Source: Singulisphaera sp. GP187 (GTDB lineage: Bacteria > Planctomycetota > Planctomycetia > Gemmatales > Gemmataceae). From it: DNA of 64,000 nt. Positions 41,343 to 50,281 of this stretch are shown here, piece by piece (position 1 is the first letter of the stretch; every line of letters starts with the position of its first letter). The notes under the pieces were generated by a model, which worked only from the letters and a program-made list of their open reading frames with translations, did not search any database and was not told the origin of the DNA. Made by a program: the position numbers and the translations under genes. The stretch lies in NCBI GenBank assembly GCA_945861245.1, contig CAMAUE010000001.1, forward strand, positions 1-64,000, read 5' to 3'.

Positions 41343-42818
41343 TTAATACGTCCGTGCGAGTTCCACCAACGTTCGCACGAAGCTGCCCGTGCCGCCGGAT
41401 TCGCGTGTGGCGTTTTCGCGTTCCGCCCACGCCGGCCCGGCGATGTCGAGATGCACCCACGGCACGTCGGCGACGAACTCCTCGAGCAACTTCGCCGCCG
41501 AGATCGCGCCGGCATAGCGCGACCCGCCCGTGTTTCGCATGTCGGCCACGTCGCTCTTAATCATCTCGCGGTATTGCGGAAACATCGGCAACTGCCAAGC
41601 CTTTTCACCGACCGCTTCACCCGCCGCCAACACCTTCGCACCCCAGCCGGCGTTGTTCGTCATTAACCCGGCGACATCGGAACCGAGAGCAACCAAACAG
41701 GCACCGGTCAGCGTGGCTAAATCGACGATATTCGCCGCCTTCAAATCCACGGCGTAGGCCAGCGCATCGGCGAGAATCAGTCGACCTTCCGCGTCCGTGT
41801 TGAGCACTTCGATCGTTTTGCCGTTGCGCGTCTTCAACACATCGCCGAGCTTCATCGCCTTGCCGCTCGGCATGTTCTCGACCAACGCCATGATGCCGAT
41901 CACGTTGACAGGCAGCTTCAGCTCGGCTATCGCCTGCATGGCACCAAGGACGGTGGCGGCGCCGGCCATGTCGCACTTCATGTCGATCATTTGCTCGGTG
42001 CTTTTTAGCGACAGCCCGCCGCTGTCGAAGGTCACGCCTTTGCCGACGAGCGCAAGTGTCGGCTTCGCGCCACCCAGGCGATGCTCCAGCGTAACCAATC
42101 GCGGCGGACGACCGGCACCGCATGCCACCGCCAGCAGCGCGTGCATGCGCTCGGCCAACAATTGCGATTCGTCGAGCACGCGCACCGTCAGCCCGACTTG
42201 ATTGGCAACGCCAACGGCACGCTCGGCGAACGACTCTGGGTACATGTCGCACGGCGGTGTGTTGACTAGTTCGCGTGCCAGGTTGGCCGCTCGGCCTTCG
42301 ATCTCCGCGCGGCGAAAACTTGCGTGCAACGATTCGCTCGCATTGGACGCCAGCAAGGTAATCGCATCAGGCGGCGTTCGCTCTGCCTTGCTTTTGCGCA
42401 ATCCTGCCGTGCTGGTTCCCTGAAAAAGCCCGTGCACGCACGCCTGTACCACGGCCTCGTCGGCAAGCGACGAACCTTGTGGCAATGCGATTGCCATTCG
42501 CGGGACTGGCTTGGCGGACAGCGACTTCGCCATCGCGGCATAAGCGCCGAGGACGCCTGCGAAATCGGCCTTATCGCGTGACCCCAGGCCGACGACGAGC
42601 AACCGTTTTGCCGCGATGCCAGTCGGTTGATAGATCGGCGTAAGCTCCTTGGCCTTTCCCGCGATGTCGCCTTGCTCACGAAGTTGCGCGATGAGGCCGC
42701 CGAGCTTGGCATCGAGTTGGGCGAGCGATGGCGACAGTGCCTCCTTTTCCCAGACGCCGACGACAAGCCAATCGGCAGCGATTTCGTGGAGGGGAGTTGA
42801 TTCCAGTGACAGGTGCAT
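41343..42818 (-). CDS. pepA: Leucyl aminopeptidase
   Basis: A 491-aa M17 aminopeptidase. The signature NTDAEGRLILADALAYA (about residues 330-346) carries metal-binding Asp and Glu, and ALVGKGVTFDSGGLSLKSTE (about 254-273) contains the catalytic lysine and metal ligands. It should remove N-terminal amino acids, preferably leucine, using two metal ions, as a cytoplasmic hexamer. The start at ATG 42818 is convincing. Length and conservation are normal for the family, and no insertion is seen, unlike the DNA-repair genes. It ends against a convergent gene. Confidence 0.93.
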   Translation of the reverse strand: MHLSLESTPLHEIAADWLVVGVWEKEALSPSLAQLDAKLGGLIAQLREQGDIAGKAKELTPIYQPTGIAAKRLLVVGLGSRDKADFAGVLGAYAAMAKSLSAKPVPRMAIALPQGSSLADEAVVQACVHGLFQGTSTAGLRKSKAERTPPDAITLLASNASESLHASFRRAEIEGRAANLARELVNTPPCDMYPESFAERAVGVANQVGLTVRVLDESQLLAERMHALLAVACGAGRPPRLVTLEHRLGGAKPTLALVGKGVTFDSGGLSLKSTEQMIDMKCDMAGAATVLGAMQAIAELKLPVNVIGIMALVENMPSGKAMKLGDVLKTRNGKTIEVLNTDAEGRLILADALAYAVDLKAANIVDLATLTGACLVALGSDVAGLMTNNAGWGAKVLAAGEAVGEKAWQLPMFPQYREMIKSDVADMRNTGGSRYAGAISAAKLLEEFVADVPWVHLDIAGPAWAERENATRESGGTGSFVRTLVELARTY

Positions 42819-42861
42819 TATTGGTTCCTAGGTTTGGATTCGCATCGCGGATTCTTTTCTT

Positions 42862-42914
42862 CCGCTTGCGGCTTAGCGCTCGGAGTATCCCACGAGAGCG
42901 CTAAGCCGCAAGCG
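42862..42914. repeat. Family A inverted repeat
   Basis: CCGCTTGCGGCTTAGCGCTC pairs with GAGCGCTAAGCCGCAAGCG. The loop GGAGTATCCCACGA resembles other copies. It lies 13 bp after the 42928 gene stop. Confidence 0.93.
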
Positions 42915-42927
42915 AAATTACAAGACG

Positions 42928-44052
42928 CTACTTCAAATCCGCTTCGAGTTCTTTGACAAGTTCCGGGTTCTTCTTGCGCAACTGTTCGACGAGCGGCCTC
43001 GCCTCGGCGGACGGACACGCGATGGCGTAACGCTCGATGCTGCCTCGCACGATCGGCGACTGCGAGCCGGGCTGGTCGTACAGTGCGAGGATTTGTTTCG
43101 TGTATTCCCAGCGTTTGAACTTGCGCAGATCGTTGATTGCGACATCGGCAACGTCCGGCTGCTTCAACGCCAGCGCCCAGCCGCGCATCACCTGCGGACC
43201 GGTTTCCTCGGGCCGAGCGTTGTAAAAGAAGCGCAACGTGCGCATGGCGGCATAACGCACGAGAAATTCGGTCTTCGGATCAGTGATGAGCTGCTCGGTC
43301 AGCGCCCAGCCCTCGGTCGGACGCAGCGCGATATAGCCGGCGAGAATGCCTTCATAGGCCTTGTAATGTCGGCTCGATTTGGCGGCGAGCAGCGAACGAA
43401 GCAACTCGGCGTCGTCGGCATTGCCACACGCGCCGAGGAGATAGGCAAACATGCTCAGGCGTTCGGATTCGATGTTGGGATTCTTCGCCAGCTTCCGCAG
43501 CGTAGCCGGCGTGAGTTGCTTGGCAACCCGGGCCACTGATCTGTCGTTGGCTTTCGCGAACATCAAGAACGCTTCATCAGCAACAACGGAATCGGCGTCA
43601 TCGAAGTACGTGGCGGCGAAGCGCAGCATCTCGTCGGGTTGCTCGGCTCGATTTCGCACCGCTGCCGCGAAATCCAACGCTGCCGACGACGACAGTTCCC
43701 GGCCCCAATAGGGTGTGACGCCTGCCTTCGTGGATTGAAAGAACATCACCCACTTCGGCGGCGACTTTGGATCGAACACGGGAAGGTACTGCGCGAGAAT
43801 TATCTTCTTGTCGGCCGCTACCGCTGGATCGGACTTCATCAGCTTTTCGATATTAAATTCGGTCGTGCCCTTGCCGTTTGGCCCGAGCTTGGGATTGGCG
43901 AGCGAGCCGAAAGCAACCATCGTAGCTTCTTGATATTCATACACGATCGAACGACTCGCCGCGAGCGAACCACACAAACTGCACGCTGGCGATGGGCAGG
44001 GCAGGGTGAGGCACAGGACGAGGCAGCCGATCGACAAGCAATGCGATAGCAT
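42928..44052 (-). CDS. Exported protein with CxxC motif and helical repeats (paralogue 1)
   Basis: GGAG precedes the ATG at 44052. The 374-aa protein has a signal sequence (MLSHCLSIGCLVLCLTLPCP) with a short segment of Cys residues, then ACSLCGSL (CxxC, residues 23-27) and a long region (about 130-370) of predicted helices in pairs of about 35-40 residues, recalling HEAT-like repeats. The early part holds beta strands (EYQEATMVAFGSLANPKLGP). The next gene (44133-45326) shares this layout with about the same length and spacing. The protein is probably periplasmic; function unknown. Confidence 0.75.
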   Translation of the reverse strand: MLSHCLSIGCLVLCLTLPCPSPACSLCGSLAASRSIVYEYQEATMVAFGSLANPKLGPNGKGTTEFNIEKLMKSDPAVAADKKIILAQYLPVFDPKSPPKWVMFFQSTKAGVTPYWGRELSSSAALDFAAAVRNRAEQPDEMLRFAATYFDDADSVVADEAFLMFAKANDRSVARVAKQLTPATLRKLAKNPNIESERLSMFAYLLGACGNADDAELLRSLLAAKSSRHYKAYEGILAGYIALRPTEGWALTEQLITDPKTEFLVRYAAMRTLRFFYNARPEETGPQVMRGWALALKQPDVADVAINDLRKFKRWEYTKQILALYDQPGSQSPIVRGSIERYAIACPSAEARPLVEQLRKKNPELVKELEADLK

Positions 44053-44083
44053 GAGAACTCCGTTTCACGAAATATGGATCAGG

Positions 44084-44121
44084 CAAGCCCAGGGGTGAGG
44101 TACTCCGAACCTCTGGGCTTG
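44084..44121. repeat. Family E hairpin
   Basis: CAAGCCCAGGGGTGAGGTAC is followed by TCCGAACCTCTGGGCTTG. The outer arms CAAGCCCAG and CTGGGCTTG pair. It lies 12 bp after the stop of the upstream paralogue (44133) and 32 bp before the start of the next. Confidence 0.85.
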
Positions 44122-44132
44122 AAAGCGAGTCC

Positions 44133-45326
44133 TTATTTCTTCCTTGTCGTGCTCGTCACCGCCGCGGGCGTTTCCAGATCGAGAAGTTCGCGCGTATCGG
44201 TAACCCATTCGGCATCGCGCTTGCGTTGCTCGGCCACGAACTCGACGGCTCGTTTGTTGGGACATTGAATCGCGTAACGCAGGATCGACTTGCGAATGAT
44301 CGGCGTGTTGTAGGTCTTCTGACCAAACATGCCGATGATCTGGTCGCAGAATTCCCAGCGTTTCCAGCGGCGCAGATCCTCGATAGCGAAGTCGGCCATG
44401 TCGGCGACTTCCAGTACGCCCGCCAGCCCTTTGACGATCTCCGCCCGGGCAGACGTGTCATCTTTCGCGATTAAGTCGGGTCGGCTTTCCCAAAAAAACC
44501 GCATCGTCTGCAAGCCGGCAAAGCGGACGAGGAACGGCTGCTCCGCATCGCGCACGAGTGACTTCACCATGTTCCAGCCCTTGGCCGTGTCGAGCATCGT
44601 ATACGCCGCCATCAAACCATGCAAGCCGGACCCCTGGCGTTTCTCGGGGTCTTGAATCATAGAGAGCAGTAGCTCCGCGTCCTTGGCGCCGCCGCAATGG
44701 CCCAGGAGCGAGGCATAAAGCCCATAGCGAAACGACGGCGTCTTCGGATCCTTCAGCCAGCCGGCGATCTTGTCGGCTGGCAGCTTTTTGGCTATCTCTT
44801 TGTAGTCGCCATAGTCGGCCTTGGCGAATTCGCGATAGGCGTCGAGCGCGACTTCGATTTCCGGGCTGTTCAGAAAATCGAACGCGTACCGCAACCGCTC
44901 GGGTTGCTTCTTGTCCTTCAGCTTGACCGCGCCGGTGAGATATTGCCTCATCTCGCTGTCTTTGGTCAGCTGTACGCCCTTGTATGGGTCGAGTTTGCCC
45001 TCGTAGATTTCAAAAAACACGATGAATTTGACCTTGGGGTCGATGATCGCCTTTGGCAGCGTTAGTATCTTTTTCCCTTTAACCATGTCATGGGGCTTGA
45101 TAACTTCTTCGATGACGAAATCCGATTCGCCGGGATCGATGCCGTTCTTGGCAAAACGCGGATTCTCGAAATGCCCGTAGAGGATAATATGCGCTTGCTC
45201 GAACTCTCCGGTGAGCGTCGGGCCTTTCTCGGTTTCGCAAAATGGGCAAAATGCTTGCGTCGTGTTCACAGCAACAAAGAGGACGGCCGCCGCGATGAAC
45301 CAGGTGAAACGATTTAGCGCATTCAT
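44133..45326 (-). CDS. Exported protein with CxxC motif and helical repeats (paralogue 2)
   Basis: The 397-aa protein has a signal sequence (FIAAAVLFVAVNTTQAFCPF), then FCPFCETEKGPTL (CxxC), an early beta part (AHIILYGHFENPRFAKNGID) and a long helical region with GLYASLLGHCGGAKDAELLL and FLVRFAGLQTMRFFWESRPD. The second of these matches FLVRYAAMRTLRFFYNARPE in the first paralogue, and YGLYASLLGHCGGAKDAELL matches FAYLLGACGNADDAELLR. The pair looks like an old tandem duplication. GAGG precedes the ATG. The CxxC may bind a metal or cofactor; function is unknown. Confidence 0.77.
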   Translation of the reverse strand: MNALNRFTWFIAAAVLFVAVNTTQAFCPFCETEKGPTLTGEFEQAHIILYGHFENPRFAKNGIDPGESDFVIEEVIKPHDMVKGKKILTLPKAIIDPKVKFIVFFEIYEGKLDPYKGVQLTKDSEMRQYLTGAVKLKDKKQPERLRYAFDFLNSPEIEVALDAYREFAKADYGDYKEIAKKLPADKIAGWLKDPKTPSFRYGLYASLLGHCGGAKDAELLLSMIQDPEKRQGSGLHGLMAAYTMLDTAKGWNMVKSLVRDAEQPFLVRFAGLQTMRFFWESRPDLIAKDDTSARAEIVKGLAGVLEVADMADFAIEDLRRWKRWEFCDQIIGMFGQKTYNTPIIRKSILRYAIQCPNKRAVEFVAEQRKRDAEWVTDTRELLDLETPAAVTSTTRKK

Positions 45327-45425
45327 GAGTCAACCTCGCCAAGGGTAATGGAGCAGGCTCAACATATATTATCGCGGATTGGATGGATAATGTGCAATGG
45401 CGAAATCGACGGATTTTATTGTATT

Positions 45426-45480
45426 CCGCTTGGGGCTTAGCGCTCGAGATATCCAACGCGAACGCTTCGCCGCATGCGAT
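45426..45480. repeat. Degenerate family A repeat
   Basis: CCGCTTGGGGCTTAGCGCTC pairs with GCGAACGCTTCGCCGCATGC through several mismatches. It ends 5 bp before the permease stop. Confidence 0.65.
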
Positions 45481-45484
45481 TGGC

Positions 45485-47626
45485 CTATTTGAGATAGATA
45501 TCCGGATCGGGCGGGCAGGTTTCGATGTCCTTGGTGTCCCATACGGTCAGGATTGTGAGGAACGAGCCATTGCCCCGGTCGCGAAATTCCACTTTACCCG
45601 TGACCTTCACCCATTCCGTTTCCCGAAAGCCGACTACAGGTTCGCGTGAGAGCATCGGCACGTTGAGTTGAATCACATCGCTCGCGCAGCAGTTGATCTT
45701 CAACCGAACCAACATGAACTGATGCGGATTCGCCAACGGCATAAACTGCCCACGTACGGTGACGAGCTTTCCACCCCCCCATTGCTCGCGGAGGTCCGAT
45801 CTTAACGAGAGCGATTCCAAGTGTTTGAAGTCGATCGGCTCGCCTTTTCCCGATGGCCGCAATGCGATACCCAGGAAGCCGAGTTGCGCCATCGGATCAT
45901 CGCCCAGGAGGATTGCCGAGAGGTAGATGTCGCCTTTCGCGGAAACGAGGTGCTTGGTATCGGATTCCATCGTCGTTTTCTGCGATTCGATTGGATGATC
46001 TTTACCGAAAAGATAATGCGCTGTTAACGTGTATGCGAAAACCTGAACAACGAGAGCGATCACAATTGTCGCAATGAGTCGAGCACGGAAGACACGTGTG
46101 AACATCAAAAGCAGCTTGAGGTCGAGCATCGGTCCGAGCACCATGAAGGCGAGTTTCGAGCCGTCGGGCCAAAAGATCGGAAAATTAGCGGCGACAAATG
46201 CATCCGCCTCGCTGCACAGACAGAACAAAATCGCGACGCCCATCAACACCAGGATAGCGATGGCCGGCGTCTGCTGAATCGATTCTTGAATATCGGTTGC
46301 CTTGATGACGAATTTTCCGCCGGCCGCAAGCATGGCGCCGAGCACGAGAAACGCCATGATATCAACGAAATCGTTGAGCGATGTCTTGGAAATGGCGTTC
46401 CAGCGTTCGCTCCATAAGCGATGAGCGACGACATCGTCGCCCGCAGCGGTGCCGCGCAGCCCTTGCAAGACGCTTGGATGCAGCAAGGCACGATCCTGCC
46501 CGTGTGCCTGCCAGTGCACGATGACAGCCGTAATGCACGCCACGATATACGCCAATCCGATACGCAAGCCAACAACCCACAGCGTGCCGCCGAGCACGTC
46601 ATTGCGGCCCTCCTCGTTGTAGCCGCTAAACGCTACATAAGTGCTTGTGATGACAATGACATTAATCACCGGCCCGGCTAGCATGTAGGCAACACAGACG
46701 CTTAACGGCAGCCCCTTTCGCAAGAGCCGCTTCATGACCACGATGATGCCACACTCGCACATCGGAAAGATTAAACCAAGCAAACCACCGATCATGATCG
46801 CAAGAACGTGATTACGCGGCACGATCTTGGCGATCGCCTGCTGCGGGACGAATTCTTCCAGCAATCCCGCCAGCAGCACGCCCAGCACGATGAATGGCAG
46901 GGCTTCGTAAATGATGCTCGTGAAATCGAGAATGAGTTGCTTGTAGTCGATCGCCGTCTGGGCCATCTCGAACCCGCGCAACTTCGGCGGTTCGTCCGGC
47001 AAGCCAAGCAAGAACAGGATGATCGGCACGAGAATCACGGCGTAGCGCCACGGCGCCCAGCCATGATCGTGGTCGGCAGCCTCGTGATCGTGATGGGCGT
47101 GCCCGTGCGTGTGTGTATGAGCGTGCTCATGGCCACACGTTTCGTCCGGAGCGTGGTCGTGTCCGCAGGCCGGCGCCGGCGTCATCGGCAGGGCAGTTGC
47201 TTGCATGCTAGTGTGCGGTGAGGCATCGTGGATCGCTTCCGTGTGCTTGTGCTCATGTTCGTGATGATCGTGCTGGTGATCGTGTGTCAGTCGAAATGAC
47301 GGGTCGCGTGACTGATTCCAGAGAATAACGCCACGGCCAAAGGCGACAATCACGAGCGCGATTCCGCTCAGCAGGACATAGATGTGAAATTGGTCGGCAA
47401 GCATCGTCTTGAGCATCTTGGTTTGCCAAAACCAAAGGCAGAGGCAGATGACGCCAAACGCGCCGGACAGACCGACCATGCAGAGCTGATCGATGAAGTA
47501 GCTGTCTTCGTCGTCATGGTGATGATGCCCGTGGCCATGTTCGTGAGCAGGTGAATGACCGGCGCCGGCATGATCGGAGTGGGCGTGGCCATGATTGTGC
47601 CCATGAGGATGGGAATGGTCAGACAT
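45485..47626 (-). CDS. His-rich YraQ-type permease fused to a DUF1980 (YcgQ-like) domain
   Basis: The 713-aa protein begins with a long His-rich region (HSHPHGHNHGHAHSDHAGAG), a pair of transmembrane segments, a second His-rich loop (about 110-190), and a permease core with LLGLIFPMCECGIIVVMKRL (about residues 280-300), the Cys motif of the DUF318/YraQ family. About eight more membrane segments follow. The C-terminal 160 residues hold RLKINCCASDVIQLNVPM, which is the conserved Cys pair of DUF1980/YcgQ. In Bacillus, YcgR (permease) and YcgQ are separate neighbours; here they appear as one chain. Metal transport (zinc or cadmium) is likely. A ZnuB-like gene follows upstream. Confidence 0.82.
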   Translation of the reverse strand: MSDHSHPHGHNHGHAHSDHAGAGHSPAHEHGHGHHHHDDEDSYFIDQLCMVGLSGAFGVICLCLWFWQTKMLKTMLADQFHIYVLLSGIALVIVAFGRGVILWNQSRDPSFRLTHDHQHDHHEHEHKHTEAIHDASPHTSMQATALPMTPAPACGHDHAPDETCGHEHAHTHTHGHAHHDHEAADHDHGWAPWRYAVILVPIILFLLGLPDEPPKLRGFEMAQTAIDYKQLILDFTSIIYEALPFIVLGVLLAGLLEEFVPQQAIAKIVPRNHVLAIMIGGLLGLIFPMCECGIIVVMKRLLRKGLPLSVCVAYMLAGPVINVIVITSTYVAFSGYNEEGRNDVLGGTLWVVGLRIGLAYIVACITAVIVHWQAHGQDRALLHPSVLQGLRGTAAGDDVVAHRLWSERWNAISKTSLNDFVDIMAFLVLGAMLAAGGKFVIKATDIQESIQQTPAIAILVLMGVAILFCLCSEADAFVAANFPIFWPDGSKLAFMVLGPMLDLKLLLMFTRVFRARLIATIVIALVVQVFAYTLTAHYLFGKDHPIESQKTTMESDTKHLVSAKGDIYLSAILLGDDPMAQLGFLGIALRPSGKGEPIDFKHLESLSLRSDLREQWGGGKLVTVRGQFMPLANPHQFMLVRLKINCCASDVIQLNVPMLSREPVVGFRETEWVKVTGKVEFRDRGNGSFLTILTVWDTKDIETCPPDPDIYLK

Positions 47627-47734
47627 CGTTATTGCTACTTTGAAAATTCAGGGAGGGCCAACGGTACTTTCCATACGCAAGCAAGGGCGATTCGGTTCGT
47701 GCTTAGAGGTTAGTGGTTCGCCGCTCGCCACTAT

Positions 47735-48673
47735 TCACGCCTGCCTCACCCAGCGGCCGATTACCATCGTTGACGCAAAGGTTAACACGCTGAGGACGAC
47801 GATCGTGCCGCTGATACCGACGGTGAAGGTTTGGTGAAACTGGCAGCTGATTTCCCAGCTCAGGACATAACCGACACCGCCGGTCGCCACAGCGAGAACA
47901 ATGGACCACCAGAACATTTGGCGTAGGTTGTTGGCGACGTTCGCCGCCGCTGCCGCCGGGACGATCAGCAAGCCGTTTATCAGCAACGTGCCGACGATCT
48001 GCTGGCTGAGGTTGACCATGAGCGCCAGCAAGATAATGAACAAATACCGCGAAAGCCGAACTGGCACACGCCGCGACAGCGCCAGAGACGGATTTGCGCT
48101 AGCGAGCACGATCCAGTTGTACATAAAAATGAGGAAGACCGCCGTGGCGACGGCCAAGCCGATGAGAAGCACGACTTCCCAGGAGCGTGCCGAGGTCGGA
48201 TTGCCGAAGATGAAATCCTCGATGCTGAAAAACTGCCGACGTTGGACGACGCGCGTAAAGATTGCGCCAAGTCCGATCGACCCCGCATAAAAGACGCCGA
48301 TGACGGTGTCGCTTGCCAAGCCCGTCTTCTCGCGCACATAGGCGATCATGATACCGATGCTGACGCCGAACGCGACCATGATGAGCGTGATTCGCTGCCG
48401 AATCAGATCGTCTGGGGTATCGGCTAGCAGGCAAATGAGCAAACCAAGGCCCACGCCGGCAAACGCGCAATGCGCCAGGGCATCGCTGAAAAACGCCATA
48501 CGGTTGCCGACGACAAGCGAGCCTAGCGCGCCACAGACAAAGCACACAACCAACGTCGCGATAATGCCGCGGACGTTGTCATGATGCGTCATGAACGTGC
48601 CCGGCAACCACACCGGCAGCCGACGGATCACGTCTATCAGTAAGTCCAGAAACTCGGCGGGGTAATCCAGCAT
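47735..48673 (-). CDS. Metal ABC transporter permease (ZnuB/MntB-like)
   Basis: I start at ATG 48673, giving 312 aa; an in-frame codon at 48727 lies in a repeat. The protein has about nine membrane segments with the ABC-3 family features: FFSDALAHCAFAGVGLGLLI near residue 61, GVFYAGSIGLGAIFTRVVQR, and GTLLINGLLIVPAAAAANVA near residue 230, which is diagnostic of ZnuB/MntB. It should import zinc or manganese together with an ATPase and a binding protein, neither of which is in this window. Its place beside the His-rich permease suggests a metal homeostasis locus. Confidence 0.87.
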   Translation of the reverse strand: MLDYPAEFLDLLIDVIRRLPVWLPGTFMTHHDNVRGIIATLVVCFVCGALGSLVVGNRMAFFSDALAHCAFAGVGLGLLICLLADTPDDLIRQRITLIMVAFGVSIGIMIAYVREKTGLASDTVIGVFYAGSIGLGAIFTRVVQRRQFFSIEDFIFGNPTSARSWEVVLLIGLAVATAVFLIFMYNWIVLASANPSLALSRRVPVRLSRYLFIILLALMVNLSQQIVGTLLINGLLIVPAAAAANVANNLRQMFWWSIVLAVATGGVGYVLSWEISCQFHQTFTVGISGTIVVLSVLTFASTMVIGRWVRQA

Positions 48674-48678
48674 AAGAT

Positions 48679-48766
48679 CATTGCAGATTGCAAATTGCAA
48701 ATTGCAAATTGAAAGGCCAAAATGCACTTGGCGTTTTCAATCTGAAATCTGCAATTTGAAATCTTA
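48679..48766. repeat. Inverted repeat of tandem AAATTGC units
   Basis: TTGCAAATTGCAAATTGCAA forms the left arm, and TCTGAAATCTGCAATTTGAA the right. A similar unit pattern is embedded in uvrA at 60168-60262. It lies between the aminotransferase stop and the permease start. Confidence 0.8.
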
Positions 48767-50137
48767 AATTCTCCCGAGGGTTCGATACATCAAATCCATC
48801 GCCTGCTGCGATTCGGTTTCGGTGATGACGAGCGGCGGCGAAATTCGGACGACTTTCTTCGCTAGCGGGCCGAGCAGATGGATGCCGAGATCGCCTTCGC
48901 CTTTGTAGCAAGCGAGAACGACAGCATTGGCCCAATCGGCAGCGGTGCGGCCACCGTGATCGCGCATCTCGACGCCCCAGACCATGCCGCCTTTTTCGCC
49001 TCGCACATGAGCGACGAACGGCAACTCTTTAAGCCTGACCAGCCCGCGTTCGATGACAGCGGACGATCGCCGAGTCGCTTCGATGACGCCGCCGCGTACG
49101 AATTCATCGAGTGTCGCCAGCACGGCGGCGCAACAGACGGGATTCGCACTCCAGGTGTCGGAGCCTTCGCCATATTCGAGTGCGCCGAACAGTGCGGGCG
49201 AACCCACCGCCGCTGCGACCGGAATGCCGTTACCCAGCCCCTTGCCGAGCACGACGATGTCGGGTTCGAGACCATACGTCTCGTACGCAAACAGGTCGCC
49301 GGTGCGACCAAAGTTTGATTGCACTTCGTCAAGAATGAAGACAATATCGTTGTCGTGGCAAAAGGTTTGAAGTGTCTGAAGATAGAGCTTGTTGGGATGG
49401 TACGACCCGCCGCCGCCGATGTAGGGTTCTGTGATTAGCGCAGTCAGCTTGCGGCCGAACTGATGCTTCAGTGCTTCCAATTCCTGCACATACGGCCAGG
49501 GATCAAACGGCTCGTCGCGCAACGACACGTCGAGACATTCGCACATGGGAAAGCTGATGAAGCGAACGCGCGGATCGCGATCCCGGTCTGTTTCGGAGCC
49601 GGTGACCGCGCCGGCGATGCCCTTCTTGCCGTGAAAACCGAAGCGTGTTGCGATGAGCATGTCGCGTGTTCGATCGCGTGCCAGCGCCGCCCAGAGTGCC
49701 TTCTGGATCGCTTCCGAACCGGATGCTGCCCACATCACTTGCTGCAATCGCCTGCCACCCGGTCGGCTTTGCAGCAGCTCGGCCAAGCGTTGGCTGGCTT
49801 GCACTTCGACGGGGGTGACCGCGTTGTATGCCGTGAGGGGAAGGGCAGGGAAGTACGCGCTGCCCGATCCTTTCCACGGATCGCCCGACCAGCCCATGTA
49901 GCGTGTGAATTTTTCCATCCAGGCCGACGGGTTGTGGCCGAGATTCGCGACCAGAACGCCGGACGAAAAGTCGAACAGTTTTTTGCCCTCGGGTGTCCAG
50001 TGAAACACGCCCGCGCTCTTCGCCAGGACTGCTTTCGTCGGCGTATAAGTTCGCAAGCTTCTCGGCTCAAAGCGCAGAGCCAGGTCGCGATCGGCGTTGG
50101 ACGTCGGCTCGTTGGCGTGATGAATGAGGTCTGTCAT
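48764..50137 (-). CDS. Class III aminotransferase
   Basis: GGAG lies 9 bp before the ATG at 50137, which gives 457 aa; an in-frame upstream codon (50236) overlaps a palindrome. The PLP-binding lysine is in PDIVVLGKGLGNGIPVAAAV (about residue 277), the Asp for the pyridine nitrogen is in FILDEVQSNFGRTGD (about 245-259), and SGSEAIQKALWAALARDRTR lies near residue 145. This is the class III omega-aminotransferase fold (ornithine, GABA and related amines). The substrate is not determined by these motifs. Length normal. It precedes the ZnuB-like gene on the same strand. Confidence 0.88.
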   Translation of the reverse strand: MTDLIHHANEPTSNADRDLALRFEPRSLRTYTPTKAVLAKSAGVFHWTPEGKKLFDFSSGVLVANLGHNPSAWMEKFTRYMGWSGDPWKGSGSAYFPALPLTAYNAVTPVEVQASQRLAELLQSRPGGRRLQQVMWAASGSEAIQKALWAALARDRTRDMLIATRFGFHGKKGIAGAVTGSETDRDRDPRVRFISFPMCECLDVSLRDEPFDPWPYVQELEALKHQFGRKLTALITEPYIGGGGSYHPNKLYLQTLQTFCHDNDIVFILDEVQSNFGRTGDLFAYETYGLEPDIVVLGKGLGNGIPVAAAVGSPALFGALEYGEGSDTWSANPVCCAAVLATLDEFVRGGVIEATRRSSAVIERGLVRLKELPFVAHVRGEKGGMVWGVEMRDHGGRTAADWANAVVLACYKGEGDLGIHLLGPLAKKVVRISPPLVITETESQQAMDLMYRTLGRI

Positions 50138-50210
50138 TGACAATAACTCCAGTGCGGGACAATCATTGTTATACTTCGTGTTGCCCGAATTGACACACGG
50201 TTTCGTTTTG

Positions 50211-50267
50211 GCCGCTTGCGGCTTAGCGCTCAACAAGGCACCGCGCGAGCGCTAAGCCGCAAGCGGC
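50211..50267. repeat. Family A inverted repeat
   Basis: GCCGCTTGCGGCTTAGCGCT pairs with AGCGCTAAGCCGCAAGCGGC. The loop CAACAAGGCACCGCGCG is like other copies. It lies 14 bp after the oxidoreductase stop. Confidence 0.94.
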
Positions 50268-50281
50268 AAAACGCCAAAACA

